Below, piece after piece: positions 35,294-46,424 of a stretch of 64,000 bases of DNA. The position numbers were made by a program, and so were the translations under genes. Positions within the stretch are counted from its first letter, which is position 1. Each line of letters starts with the position of its first letter. The DNA is from Fusarium oxysporum f. sp. lycopersici 4287. Its lineage: Eukaryota > Ascomycota > Sordariomycetes > Hypocreales > Nectriaceae. The notes below the pieces were generated by a model. It saw nothing but the letters and a program-made list of their open reading frames with translations, made no database searches and was not told where the DNA came from. The stretch spans positions 4,228,402 to 4,292,401 of the forward strand of contig NC_030989.1 in NCBI RefSeq assembly GCF_000149955.1. The letters run 5' to 3'.

Positions 35294-35668
35294 TGATCCA
35301 TTCATGGTAAACATGGCGTTTAGATAGATGGTGTTTACATTTAGCATGCGATGGAGTTTATCTTTTACCTATAGATTATAATGGTCATACCAATATTTAG
35401 TACTATTTTAGGTTATATTGTGTCTTATTCAAATTTGATGAGCCTCTGCAGCTTGTATTGTCACGAAGGTTTACGATCCCGATCGATTCAGCATGCCATG
35501 ACGTCAGACAACTCAAAGCAGGCACTGGCACGCGACAACCACAAGCTACCTAAGCTCTGTCCTATGTATGTTCTTCCTCCTCTTCTCCTCATTCCTCTTC
35601 TTGACCTAATAATTAATTCTCTTGCGACATTCTTTTTGTAGACACAAAATCGTTATTCCGAGGTCGTC
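35294..35668. other. Upstream region of PAP2 gene with likely 5' UTR intron
   Basis: A consensus-like intron from about 35566 (GTATGT) to 35641 (TTGTAG) with CTAAT upstream lies just before the start codon. Splicing the upstream Met frame at about 35499 through it would put the coding Met out of frame, so it is read as a leader intron. Confidence 0.45.
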
Positions 35669-36821
35669 ATGCCTCTCCTCCCAAGAGTCAACTCGGCCGC
35701 GGCCAACAGGTCCAAGTCCAAGAAACAAAAGTTCAAGACGTTTATGCGACAATGGTTTCTTGTCAACTGGCTCGATTTACTCGCCATGGCTGTAGTTGGA
35801 GCTGTCGCCTTTGGTGTATGTTTCTTTCCTGTGTTTTTAATCGTTGCTAATTTATTAGATCTACCATTCTCCTGTCATCATCACACGAACGTTTCCCGTC
35901 ACCTTCGATGCGACCTCGGGAGATATTGTCTACCCGCAATGGGCGTACCCTGATCGCGGTTGGATTCTTCCCTCATGGCTGTCCGGTTTGATATCCATCG
36001 CTATACCTATCATCACCTACATCGCCGCCCAATTCCGGATTAAATCGGCCTGGGATGCGAGCAACGCAATCATTGGAACAAATTGGTCTGTCATTCTGGC
36101 GTCTCTTTTCCAGGTCACCCTCAAACAACTTGTCGGTGGTTTCAGACCTTACTTTCTCGATGTTTGTATGCCAGATATTTCTCTCGCCAAAACGCACAAC
36201 AAGACTGGCTTGAATGGAGTTGGTTTCTACCAAATCATGTACACCACCGAAATCTGCACCCAGCCTGATAAATCGAGGATCCAAAATGCCATCACATCTT
36301 TCCCAAGCGGCCACACGACTGCCGCTTTCGCCGGATTTGGATTCCTCTTCCTATGGCTCAACGCCAAACTCAAGGTCTGGGCAGACCACAAGCCCGCCTT
36401 CTGGAAACTCTTCCTCACATTCTTACCTCTCCTCGGAGCAGTCCTAATCGCTGGTTCACTCACCATCGACGCTGCACACAACTGGTACGACATTCTAGGA
36501 GGCGGTTTTGTCGGCACGATCATGGCATTCGCATCATATCGCTCTACCTATGCTAGTGTCTGGGACTGGCGCTTCAACCATCTCCCGCTTCAAGAGACGG
36601 AGGCTTTCCGGTATGGGTTCGACGGGGACCTGGACTATGCTGCCCAGACTTTATCTATGGCTGCTGGCTGGGGAGGCAAGAAGGTTAGGTTGCCTGAAAG
36701 CGCGAGTGCCCCTGCTATCAGCTCTGAGTCTACGCTTCGAAGTGGCGCTGAGGAGATAGAAAACCTGGATGCGAATACTAGAAGGAAGCGAAGGGGACCG
36801 GTTGGAGATGAGGCTGTCTAA
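35669..36821 (+). CDS. PAP2-type lipid phosphate phosphatase (DPP1/LPP1 family)
   Basis: Integral membrane phosphatase predicted to dephosphorylate phosphatidic acid, diacylglycerol pyrophosphate or lysolipid phosphates. Exons 35669-35815 and 35859-36821 (43-bp intron, GTATGT to TTAG, phase 0) give 369 residues. About six hydrophobic segments are visible. The three PAP2 motifs are present: KQLVGGFRP, SFPSGHTTAAFAG, and a third motif LTIDAAHNWYDILGG with His and Asp kept; the usual Ser-Arg at its start is not obvious (LTIDA). The basic N-terminus (SKSKKQKFKTFMRQ) is cytosolic, and the Ser/Arg-rich tail ends RRKRRGPVGDEAV. Confidence 0.92.
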
Positions 36822-37255
36822 TGAGGAGGCTTGAGTTTACACAAGAATATTTATAGTTGGAGTTGGAGCTTGGCATAGATTTGCATATTGACTATAATGA
36901 TAATGACAAGTTTTGACAAGAACATGCTTCTTCGACCTCGGCTGAGGATCCATCGATGCAAAACTGCTCTTGATGAGTTACCAACCAACGTCCGATCTGG
37001 TTGCTCTGTCTGCTCGACTTCTCTCCAGGAAACTCCGTAAAATTTGAGGAGACTTGGCCTTTCTACACTTGATATCGATGCCAAGAAGAGACAATCCCAA
37101 CTACGTAATCTCTTTATACATATCGGGTTAAATGAGAATATTATGATCAAATGCTTCGGAGAACTATTACACGACCTAGGGATAAGAAGACTAAGACCTA
37201 GGCTAAGATTGACATAAAACAACGCCCAGTAAGCAAACACGCAAGACCCCCAAAA
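36822..37255. other. Convergent 3' ends
   Basis: 3' flanks of the PAP2 gene and the SYLF gene. No gene or repeat seen. Confidence 0.45.
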
Positions 37256-38477
37256 CTAGTATCCTGATGCAGCAAGCCTGGCCTTCTCATCGTCCACAAT
37301 CTTTTCCTCCTCGTCCTTTTTCACAATCTCATAATCGGGAAGCTCCTCCTTGACATCACGAGAAGCAACCTCAGGCGGTGTTTGCTCTCGAGTCTCTTGC
37401 ACCTGGGGCTCATCAGTGTATCTCTCCTGCTTCTCAGACAAGATACTATCGCCAGGAGGAGGGACCTGGCCAACTGCTTGCACAACAGTCCGGTCATAAT
37501 CAGTCCGACCCTCAAGAGCCTGGAGGACCTCGAAAAGAGGCTGAGCAGCCATTGGCCAAGCAACGTCGCCACACAGGATCTTCTTTGCTGTGATCCCATG
37601 TTCGTTGTAGAAAGTAGCATTGGCGTCGCCTCGAGTCACGACGATAGTGCCGTCGATCTGAACACCCATCCACAAACCGCGGCTCTTCATGTAGCTCCAT
37701 ACAGGTCGAGCGGTCTTGCTAAGAGCAGCCTCAACACTACCACCTGTCCCGATGGGTCCTAGAGCAACTGATCCCTCTGCACCGAATGAAAGGCGAGGCT
37801 TTGTGAATGCGGCGACTTGCTCCTGAGTGTTGAGAACACAAACGCAATCGTAGACATCAAGCCCAAAGACAAATCCTGCACCGAGACTGCTTACAACGAA
37901 GGAAGACGGAGGAGACCAAGTACCATCTGAACGTCGCGCGATGACTATACCGGAGCCACCGGAGAGTGAGTTATGGCAGGCGCCGGCACGGATGACGTTG
38001 AAGATGGCTAGACCGGCTGCGCTTTGGAGGACAGAAGGGGGGATTTTGACCATTGACTTGCGTGTAAGTCCGGTAGGGTGGAGGGGGCCTTTTTCTGTGG
38101 GCGATGTAGACGAGTTGAGGCCTGAGAGTGTAAGTTAGTCTTACCCTTCATAGTTTATGATTGAGATGATACTCACTGGTGAAAGAGTGAAGAATTCGAG
38201 CAGCCTTGCTGCACTCCTTGTCCATTGTAGAAGGCCACCATCCCTCGGCACCAAACAAGTTGGCGACCTTGTTCAATGGCGAACCAGCCTTGGAGCTGAT
38301 CTTGTGAAACCGCTCGCCGGCTGTTGGCCTGGCTGTAGAAGAAGCATTTCGATCTTGAGGTTGAGGTTGTTGGTACTCTGTGCGATCCGGCTGGATGGAA
38401 TAAGACGGAGGCTGCCCAGCTTGCTTGAGAGGATCAACGTTCTCAATAGACTTGTTGGATGTAGAGTAAAGGGTCAT
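37256..38477 (-). CDS. SYLF (Ysc84/SH3YL1-like) domain protein
   Basis: Exons 38177-38477 and 37256-38121, with a 55-bp intron (38122-38176, GTGAGT donor, CTCAG acceptor), give 388 residues. The N-terminal 100 residues are disordered (Gln/Pro-rich, QQPQPQDRN). The SYLF (DUF500) domain follows: IPPSVLQSAAGLAIFNVIRAG, then GSGIVIAR, WSPPSSFVVSSLGAGFVFG and YMKSRGLWMGVQIDGT. In yeast Ysc84 this domain binds phosphoinositides and F-actin at endocytic sites. No SH3 domain is present; the C-terminal 70 residues are acidic and disordered, so this is the SYLF-only form. The internal Met at 38053 in exon 2 is not the start, because exon 1 joins in frame. Confidence 0.9.
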
Positions 38478-38883
38478 TGTGAAGATGATACGAGTTATAC
38501 AAATGTGATGTGAGTGAAAGTAAGTTTATGAGAATTGGAGCTTTCGCTGATTGTATTGTTCTGATATACTCAACCAGGCACCTTCCAAGCTTATATGTCC
38601 TTCCTCGCTGTATTATCCCAATTCCGTCCATCTCGCATTCTCTTAAGCCTACGCAATCTCATCCAACCAAAACATGAATTGCTGTTGCCTCTAGGCGCAG
38701 TAAACGCGGCCGCCTAGCTAAGATGGATGTGTAGTGCGTGGACTGAGGCGCAGCATCGCCGCACGAGAAGCGAGACAAGAGCGAATGACGATCTACGAAC
38801 AAAGAGGAGTGAGAACTAAAATGAGTAGACGATGGTATTTGCAATTAGAGCTCAGATTCTTTAACAAACATCATACTTAAAAA
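38478..38883. other. SYLF promoter and tRNA-Met upstream
   Basis: A TATAAG on the minus strand is listed separately. Nothing else seen. Confidence 0.45.
38590..38595 (-). promoter_or_regulatory. TATA-like element of SYLF gene
   Basis: TATAAG on the minus strand about 115 bp upstream of the start at 38477. Confidence 0.35.
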
Positions 38884-38991
38884 GCTTTCTTGGCTCAGTT
38901 GGTTAGAGCGTTGGTCTCATATCTGTATAGAGTGACTTAGCTTCAAGCTAGGGTTATCCAAAGGTCGTGAGTTCGAACCTCACAGAGAGCA
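38884..38991 (+). tRNA. Elongator tRNA-Met(CAU) with 34-bp intron
   Basis: Acceptor arms GCTTTCT and AGAGAGC pair with one G-U. The D-arm GCTCAGTTGGTTAGAGC, anticodon stem TTGGT/TCCAA and T-arm GTGAGTTCGAACCTCAC are complete. The loop CTCATA-A gives anticodon CAU. A 34-bp intron lies at 38922-38955 in the canonical position. The T-loop TTCGAAC and overall form match elongator rather than initiator tRNA-Met. Confidence 0.93.
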
Positions 38992-40510
38992 TTCATTTTT
39001 GCTGATGGTGTTGTGAAGTTGTTGGAACGAACATGATAAGACCCACTGTTTAGGCTTTACCGTGCGAGTCGCTTAGTTGGTGGCGCTTAAAATGGGTCAT
39101 ATTGTTTGAGCACCAATCAAAAGCCCGAAACTCAGCCTTACACAGTTCTAGTACGCTATGATACTGTGCCGCCCATAACAATAGGCTTCCCTTTTATTGT
39201 ACAATTCGACCGACAATATGTACATGCGTCTTTGCGAGGGACAAAAAAAGCGAAAGTGTTCATTTTGTATATAAACGGGCACGTGTAGCTAAGGTTTCCC
39301 TATATGCCTTCACCGAATCTTTGATGCTCTTACGATCAAGAGGTGCCTCTGAAGTTTGCGATCTTGTTGGTGTTGTCAAATTGTGAGCTTTTATTGCCGC
39401 CAATCGAGAGCAGATGAAAGTACTCATGATAGATCACATCTTTAATTCTTGGAGAGTTTGATAGGAATACATAACCGCCAAATACATGCTTCATTTTCGA
39501 TTCAACCGTCACAGCTTGACATCAGTATTATGTAAGAAGCAATATAGATCGTGAAGTATTTGTATCTATCAATGATCGCTTGAATGAAGGGTTACTATAT
39601 ATGGAATATTCCTGTCAGTCCATCTCAGTCTATGGATACGAGGCAATTATATGTATTATGATCCGAGACTCCTAGGGCTGGCTAAGAAAAGCCTGGCACA
39701 TGTCAATGAACTCCGGTAGTTTCGCAAGACGATTGGCCATTGACCTTGTCTAATGCTCCGATTAAGGAATTCCATGGTTGTGTTCTCACATATGCTACAA
39801 CAAGCCGTCTCGGCATGGGAGTGTGAGCAACTAAATGGCGTATGAGATTGTGCCAGGATTGACTCCAGGATAGAACTTGCCGAACTAGAGCAGACTTTCG
39901 TCATATTATTACATTACAATTCAATTGATGAGTCTGTTAGAGATCAAATCTGCGCTATTACGGCATATGCTGTAGAGAGTGAGACAATATGTCAGATTAG
40001 TTCATATGACTTTCAATGCTTGAGGTTTGACAACACTTGATGACATCTTGAGCTTTTACTGGGAGCGCAGCGAACAATAATGTATCATTGTATACTGAAT
40101 AAGAATTGCTAGAAATGTCAGGGCGTAACGAGCTTAAGCTCGGTCTCACACTTTGGCCCCTTATGGGCCACATCGAGGTAAGTGAAACTTACCGGAAGGA
40201 TAATCCGAAAAGGACATCAGCATATACAACACAAAGACGATCATTCTATGTGAAGGTTCTTTTGTCCGTTGGAATGTTCAACGTATCGTCTGTAGGGCCC
40301 CTTCTGATAGCACTATCCGGGGCCACAGAACCCCGGAGACATTGTGCTCCAGCATAATCAACTAACCCTCGTGTGCTTGCAGAATGTCGGTCAAGCGTTA
40401 AAAGTTCGATGACAGAGCGCCACGGAAAGGAAATGTGCTAGCTGGCAGGATGTGATAGGGCTAGCAACAGTGGTTGAGAAATCAGGCTGCGTCACACAAG
40501 CAGGGGTTGG
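38992..40510. other. AT-rich intergenic region
   Basis: No supported gene. A Met frame at 40115 running into GTAAGT (about 40178) could be an upstream exon of the kinase gene, but I could not connect it. Confidence 0.4.
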
Positions 40511-42281
40511 GTGATATATCAATCCGGGAGCCCAGGCGAACCACAATCAAACACTCCGCAAGACATCCTGCACTTGTTTGCCTTGTTGAGGCTTTTCCCC
40601 CGCACCAACGCCTTGAGACGAACCGTTGATATGTTGTGTAATCGATTGTCTTTGACCACTCCTCAGCCACGACCCTACCGTTTTGCTGATGGCATTGACG
40701 GGACTTTCCAGAGGCTCGATGATTCCCTCCGGTTTGCTCACTGGATCAGAGATTGGAGTGAAAGCCACCTCAGACAAGGCTCAGCAGTGGCTGGTCTTAT
40801 CGATGTAAGGTCACAGACTCTGGAGACAGACCTCGATGCCCTACGATATGAACTGCACGAGATGGGCTCCAGCATCGTCAATGGCGTTCCCACCTATATT
40901 GGAGAACTCTTGGAAAGAATAAAAAGATGTGTCGCCGAACTTACAGAACTCGTCGACTTCTACGGCCAAAACAGAGAACAGGGGCGCTCTGATGCCCTTG
41001 ACGCTCTGTTTGCCTCCCAGTTCATTCTGGACATTGATGAGAGAACCGGCTACCCTCGATCCCTGCCGAATCAGCAAGGACTAGTGCAGATGGCCATAAG
41101 TATTGCCGAGACTCTAGGGAAAACATCACTAAACGGAGCATCTCTGGTTCCCCAAATGGAGGCGGTGCAGTCGTTCGAGGAGCATCGGTATGTCACCACT
41201 TGTTGGTTGGGAACACAGACAGCTAACAATAACAAGCCCGCATTTAGAGAGATGTCTATTTCAATTCGCCAGGATGCTCGAGCCGCGATACGTACATACC
41301 TACAACAAGACCGAGGACGTGCCTTACGAGCAGAAGGCATTCGAACCCATCGCCAAGGGGAGCTTCGGGGCAGTCGTTAGGGTAGAGCACAAGAAAACTT
41401 CTGAGGAACTTGCGATGAAAACCTTCTTCTGTAATGATCGGAGCAAGATTCTACAGGAGATCGGGGTTCTGGAAGTTTGCAACCACCCCAACATCGTCAA
41501 ACTGGTCGAAGCATTCACTGTAGCCAACGACGAGAGATACGAAGAGGACAACGGCATCATTCATCTCATACTGAGACCCTGGGCCCCCTATACCCTCGAA
41601 GACTTTTTGAAGTCAACAGACGGAAAACGCAAAGATCGATGCAAATGGTTCAGCCCAGGCTCACCACAGTCAGGCCTCTGCATCTATCGTATCATGAAGA
41701 AGTTGGCACAAGCCGTGGCTTCTATGCATGGACGGTCAATCAAGCACAAGGACATCAAGCCCGACAACATCTTGCTCCACGAACCCAATTCCCCAAACAT
41801 CCGTCCTCTTTTGACTGATGTTGGCGTGAGCAAGGTATTCATCCGTGGGGGGTCAACCAATTTCGACGACTGCTCATATATCTTCCTCGCTCCAGAGCAA
41901 GTCGCGAGATTGGAGAGCAATCTCCGTGCTGATATATGGCAACTCGGATGCTGCTTTGCACTGATGCTAGGTGTGGCGAAGAGAGGGAGAGCTGGACGAG
42001 ATGAACTGTGGGATAGCTTTTGTCGGACAAAGGATAGGCGGTCGTGTCAGATTGCCTCAGAGCATGAGCACTTCATGAAGAGTCTCAAGGTCTTGTGTGA
42101 CGAGAGCCTGTCTAGACGCGAGGCCTTGAGCAGCCAGTTGGCGTATGAGCTTGTATCAGGAATGTTGGACAAGAACCATGAAACAAGGCTGGAGATTCAT
42201 CAAGTCTTGTCACGCCTTGACCAACTTGTTGCTCAGATGAGCACAGTTTCAGTGGGCGATGTTGAAATGAGCTATTTGTGA
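40511..42281 (+). CDS. Serine/threonine protein kinase with helical N-terminal region
   Basis: Two frames join by a 49-bp intron (41190-41238; donor GTATGT, branch GCTAAC, acceptor ACAAG), giving HRPHLERCLFQFARMLEPRY at the junction. The N-terminal 225 residues are mostly helical (ILHLFALLRLFPR, then LETDLDALRYELHEM) without a known domain. The kinase domain has a glycine loop KGSFGAV, Lys in ELAMKTF, Glu in ILQEIGVLE, the catalytic loop HKDIKPDN (HRD to HKD), TDVGVSK instead of DFG, LAPEQ and RADIWQLGCC. Key residues are kept, so it could be active. The start is uncertain: the frame is open from a GTG at 40511, an upstream in-frame stop lies near 40475, and the first in-frame ATG (about 40631) would cut conserved-looking sequence. 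A missing upstream exon is possible. Such kinases often accompany expanded signalling or incompatibility-type families in these fungi. Confidence 0.75.
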
Positions 42282-42701
42282 AGAACCGGAAGGCATTGTG
42301 GATGGTTATCATGGCGTTTGGATATCGGAGGAGCAGTCTCTAAAGTTTAATGGGCAGGACTCAGATTGTTTAGTCACTACGGTAATCTATTGAATGCCAA
42401 AAAGAACATAATCAATTATCAACTCGACTACCTTAATCTTTACCCATCTTTACAGTTAATGGTATTTGCAGAACGATGATACTGAACAAGCCAAGCAAGT
42501 GTAATATCTGATTGGCCCCTCACCATCCCCAGATCCCAATTGCCGTGTCTAGTGGGTACGTACCCAGCACATCCCCCACGTCATCTCAAAGGGAAGCTGA
42601 CCTCAACCTCCCTGAAGAAGCATCTCAAGCACCACTTCACTTCCCATAATGACAATTGTACCACCAACACCATAAACCAAATTCAACCATCCATCGCAAC
42701 A
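42282..42701. other. Intergenic
   Basis: 3' flank of the kinase and promoter of the promethin-like gene. No gene seen. Confidence 0.45.
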
Positions 42702-43198
42702 ATGGCTCCCGCCGCTACAAACTCTCACAGCGAGACTGCTCGTGACAACGCATCAGGCTTCATCGCCTACGCGCGGAGCTCCGTGGATCGTGTTGTTCCG
42801 CCTAATTCTCGACAGAAAGCTTATGACAACACTGCTTCTTTTGCTTCATCGCGACCTATTCTCTTTGTACGTTTCCCCTCGCCGCCCATTTACCATCGCT
42901 AACAAAACAGTCCTTTGTTGTATCGCAACTTCTTCTCTCTTTCCTCCCTCTTCTAATCTTCCTCACATTCTCCCTGTCAACCATCCTATTCGCCCTTGGC
43001 GCAGCAATCGTCTTTGCTCTTTTCTGGATTGGCGTTGCCCTTCTTGTTCTTGTGCCAGCACTACTCGTCACTTCATCCATCGCCGTCCTCGTCTGGGGCT
43101 GGGCCATTGGCAGCTTCATCATTGCACGATGGCTGTACAACCATTCACCTGTCGGAGTGCAGAACAATGAGGTTGTGAAGAAGGAGAACGGCAATTAG
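42702..43198 (+). CDS. Promethin/LDO-like hydrophobic hairpin protein
   Basis: Exons 42702-42866 and 42911-43198 (44-bp intron, GTACGT donor, GCTAAC branch, ACAG acceptor, phase 0) give 150 residues. A polar N-terminus (HSETARDNASGFIAYARS) is followed by 70-80 strongly hydrophobic residues with no charge (SQLLLSFLPLLIFLTFSLS through LLVLVPALLVTSSIAVLVWG) and a short charged tail ending VVKKENGN. This resembles the seipin-partner promethin/LDAF1/LDO family of lipid-droplet proteins, which form membrane hairpins at droplet assembly sites. The call rests on topology and general look only. The upstream frame starting 42540 is leader sequence. Confidence 0.62.
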
Positions 43199-43579
43199 TT
43201 TTACGCCTACACCGTCTGCCAGCTTGGTATTAGAAACGACAACTGGGATCCTCATGATATGTCTGCATTTTGGGATCCGTGCATGGGTTATGGAGGATGT
43301 CGGGATGGACAATAAAGTATCGGTTTAGTATGGAGTCTGTTTGTCTACTGAACAAGGCCTAATGGTAATGGAGGCGGGATACAGCCCGTTCACGAAAATT
43401 GCAGAAGCATTACGCTGTCAACATGTAACATTACACTGAACATCAAGTCCTAGGGCATTGCCAACCTAAGCATTTTACCCCTAGTACAAAACATTCCGCT
43501 CAAAGTGGCTGTTAAATCTCTATTCCTCATTAATAACCGAGACCCATCTATCTGTCCCAATCGCTCATGTACAAGTACT
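43199..43579. other. Convergent 3' ends
   Basis: 3' flanks of the promethin-like gene and RPT2. No gene seen. Confidence 0.45.
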
Positions 43580-45102
43580 TTACAGATACAGACCCTCTGG
43601 TTCGCCCTCCTGCTTCGTACGGAGTACTCTCTCACGCGCTGATCGGAAGTCCGCCATTTGCACCCGCATTCGTCGTTCTCGGAGAGCAAGTAGACCGGCT
43701 TCGGAGCAGATGGCCTTGATGTCGGCACCTGAAAGGTCGTCCTTTTGGGAGATGAATTCCTCGAGATCAACATCCTCGTTGAGGTTCATCTTTGAGGTGT
43801 GAAGTGTGAAGATCTTGCGCTTGGTGTTCTGGTCGGGGTTCTCGAAGAGAATCTTTCGATCGATACGTCCAGGTCGGATCAGAGCGGGATCCAGGGTATC
43901 GATCTTGTTGGTGGCCATAATGACCTTGACGTCTCCGCGATCATCGAAACCATCCAGCTGGTTGAGGAGTCGCTCACTCCCATGAACGGCGCTATCCGAA
44001 GAACAGCTCTTCCCTCAAGCTTCACCCCCTCGACAGCCGCATCACTCGATACCGTTCCTTCGAGCGCCATCTCAGCACACCCTGCCCTCGGCTCTGAGTA
44101 TTCACATGCGTTTGTTAGAATCAGGATTAGTTTGTTTGGCTGTGCTCCGTAACTTAATTGCGTTTAGACCATCACCAAGGTACTTCTGAATAAGCTCACT
44201 ACCTACGATACGTAGGAAAGTGGCAGAGGTCTGGTTGGCAACGGCCTTGGCCAGCAATGTCTTTCCAGTGCCGGGAGCACCGTAGAGAATGACACCCTTG
44301 GGAGGCTTGATACCCATCTCCTCGTACAGCTCCGGATGGAGCAGTGGCAACTCTACTGATTCTCTGACTTCCTGAATTTGCTGCTCCAGACCACCAATAT
44401 CGGCGTATGACTCGGTAGGAGCTTTGTCGAGCTTCATGACACTGACGATAGGATCGGCATCATCTGTCAAGACGCCAACAATACTGACGCTCTTGTGGTG
44501 CAGAAGAACACTGGCGCCAGGCTCCAGTAAGTCCTTGTCCACGAAGCTCATGATGCTGACGTAGTACTCAGGACCAGTAGTACTGCTGACGATCGCATGA
44601 TCATCGTCGATCAACTCCTCCAGAGTTCCAACAACCCATGGGGCTTCCTCGCATGTCATCCACACGGCCACGCTCGTCCGCTAATCGATCGACATCGGCA
44701 TCGGTGCCTACAGATTGGCCCTCCTTGGCTGCCTTGGCCTTGCGTAGACGTTCCTGGTTCTCGACGTACTCCTCCTCAAGCAGGAGATGATCGTGGATTC
44801 GCTGCATTCGCAAAAGTCGGAGCTTGCATCGGCTGGTAGGGTAAACGGCGGGAAGTTTTTGAGCGGCGCTGGTGCCACCGGCCTTTCTCTTCTTGCGGCC
44901 GACTCGTGTGGTAGGTCGAGGCGGAGGTTCGTACTTGGGCTTATCCTTCTATTGGGTTGTTAGAATGGAAATAGAGGTTCCGAGCGGGTTTCTTGCCTTC
45001 TTGTCCTTCTCATCGCGTCCCCCTTCTCCCATGCCGGATTGACCTTGACCCTAGATAACGTCAATAGCTGTTCAGCTGCAGTATGACGGAAGTGTTTACC
45101 AT
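43580..45102 (-). pseudogene. RPT2: 26S proteasome ATPase RPT2, broken as assembled
   Basis: RPT2 is one of six AAA+ ATPases of the 19S base that unfold substrates and open the 20S gate. The structure starts with a 3-bp exon (ATG, 45100-45102), a 49-bp intron, exon 44997-45050 (GQGQSGMGEGGRDEKDKK), a GC-AG intron (44949-44996, AAG then GCAAGA) and exon 3 from 44948. Coding then follows the family: KPKYEPPPRPTTRVGRKKRK, the OB region, [21 protein letters not shown] (Walker A), and LIQKYLGDG. Two breaks are seen. First, an extra T near 44629-44637 shifts the frame between RGSPMG and VGTLEEL. Second, after GDG (44169) about 199 bp are unrelated to RPT2, and family sequence resumes at [13 protein letters not shown] (43969). 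The replaced part should hold Walker B (FIDEID), so no complete ATPase can be made. The rest is intact to the C-terminal EGEPEGLYL, whose hydrophobic-Tyr-X motif opens the 20S gate. Since RPT2 is essential, an assembly error or an extra copy is likely. Confidence 0.85.
43970..44168. other. Unrelated segment replacing the Walker B part of RPT2
   Basis: On the minus strand it has stops in the RPT2 frame. On the plus strand, ATG at 43982 opens a frame of 56 codons whose first part ([19 protein letters not shown] and on to ALGSE) has biased, coding-like codons and a mitochondrial-presequence-like look, followed by a GTATTC that could be a donor. It therefore resembles a 5' exon of another gene in reverse orientation. 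Confidence 0.55.
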
Positions 45103-46424
45103 TTTGTCAGGATCAGCTCTGGGAGCTATAGATTATGTGATGACGTTTGTTTAGCGTTGCAGTGGTTTCAATGAGGTGAGTCGTGATGGTGGATGTGATT
45201 TGATGTGGAGGAGAGAGGTCGAGGCTCCCGAGCTTAGTGATGATGAAAGCGACCGCCAGGCGCCAGGGAAACACGACAGCAGCTCCAGCCTAGTCACGTG
45301 CTGTAGCTAGCTGAGTCACGTGAAGCTTTAACTGCAACACTGACTTCAAGCAGTAACAATGAATGCAGATGCCGCAGTCGAGGGGAAAACATTATTCAAA
45401 CTTGTAAGAAGCTGAAACTCTCCATTTTGAACTTAAACAATTTCTTACCATGTCCCTTCGTCCGTTTGGGGCCGATGCCAGCATCTCATAGACATGTCGC
45501 TATCGATGTTGACGAAAACAATTGGAAGGCTACTACTGTATGTCTCAATTGTTTTGTCAAGTATGGATGCAGGGAGGAAGGAAACCAAAAGTTGATCTTA
45601 AGAGTCGTTTCAAAGAGTATTCTACATATATAGTCTCGAAGTTGACAATGCAAGGGAAAAGCAATGGACCTTGATGGATTAATCGAAAGAAACATCCATA
45701 TAAGCCAACACGTAAAGTTTGGCCTTGAAGTCCCTAAAGGCGCTAGCTGTTGATAAGACCAGAATTTAATTTGAGGACACTAGGAGAAGATAGCAAAGCG
45801 CATATGATATGATTGGCTTCAGTCTATACTCCTACCAACTCCATGCAATCAGAGCTCTACAAAATTGAATAAGCTCTAAGTGAGGCGGCTGAGAACACCT
45901 TTTTTGTTAACCAGGTACAGTCAGATTAGGCGGAATAATACCAGCTGATCTGGGAAAGTCTTTACTGAATTACATACAAGGTAACACTGCCTGATTATTA
46001 AACTGCCAACTCTACCTATTGATGCACTCACACAAAAGCATATTGAACTTTGATCCAACCATTTTTCGCGGACTTGATCCATGATATTCTATTTTTGAAC
46101 CCGACACTGCAACCCAAGAGTAACGCCCCCCGCAGGACGCTAACTCTTAGCGGTCTCCCAGTGGAGTGACGTCGGCCTCTTCTCTTAAGCTACGCCACAG
46201 CCTGACAAAAATCAAGGACCCCTCCTTCTCCATCCAATATCACCAACCGAACCAGCCTGCCTTACCTGCACAAGACACGACCTGACCTGCAGAAGGCCTG
46301 TCTTTCGGCCCAAAGTTACCTCTTGTCCCGTCACTCGATCTAACTCTTCCCCTTTTTCAACCATAACTTGTTATTCAACATCCTCAACTCTTCCATCACC
46401 GCTTCTTCCACGAGTATCACCATC
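45103..46424. other. Divergent promoter region of RPT2 and UBC1
   Basis: No supported gene. AT-rich in the middle (45600-46050) and pyrimidine/C-rich toward UBC1. Confidence 0.45.

Noticed and set aside
40106..40357. Upstream exon of the kinase gene beginning MSGRNELKLG
   Set aside because: A GTAAGT follows, but no acceptor joins it in frame to the kinase N-terminus without a stop; left open.
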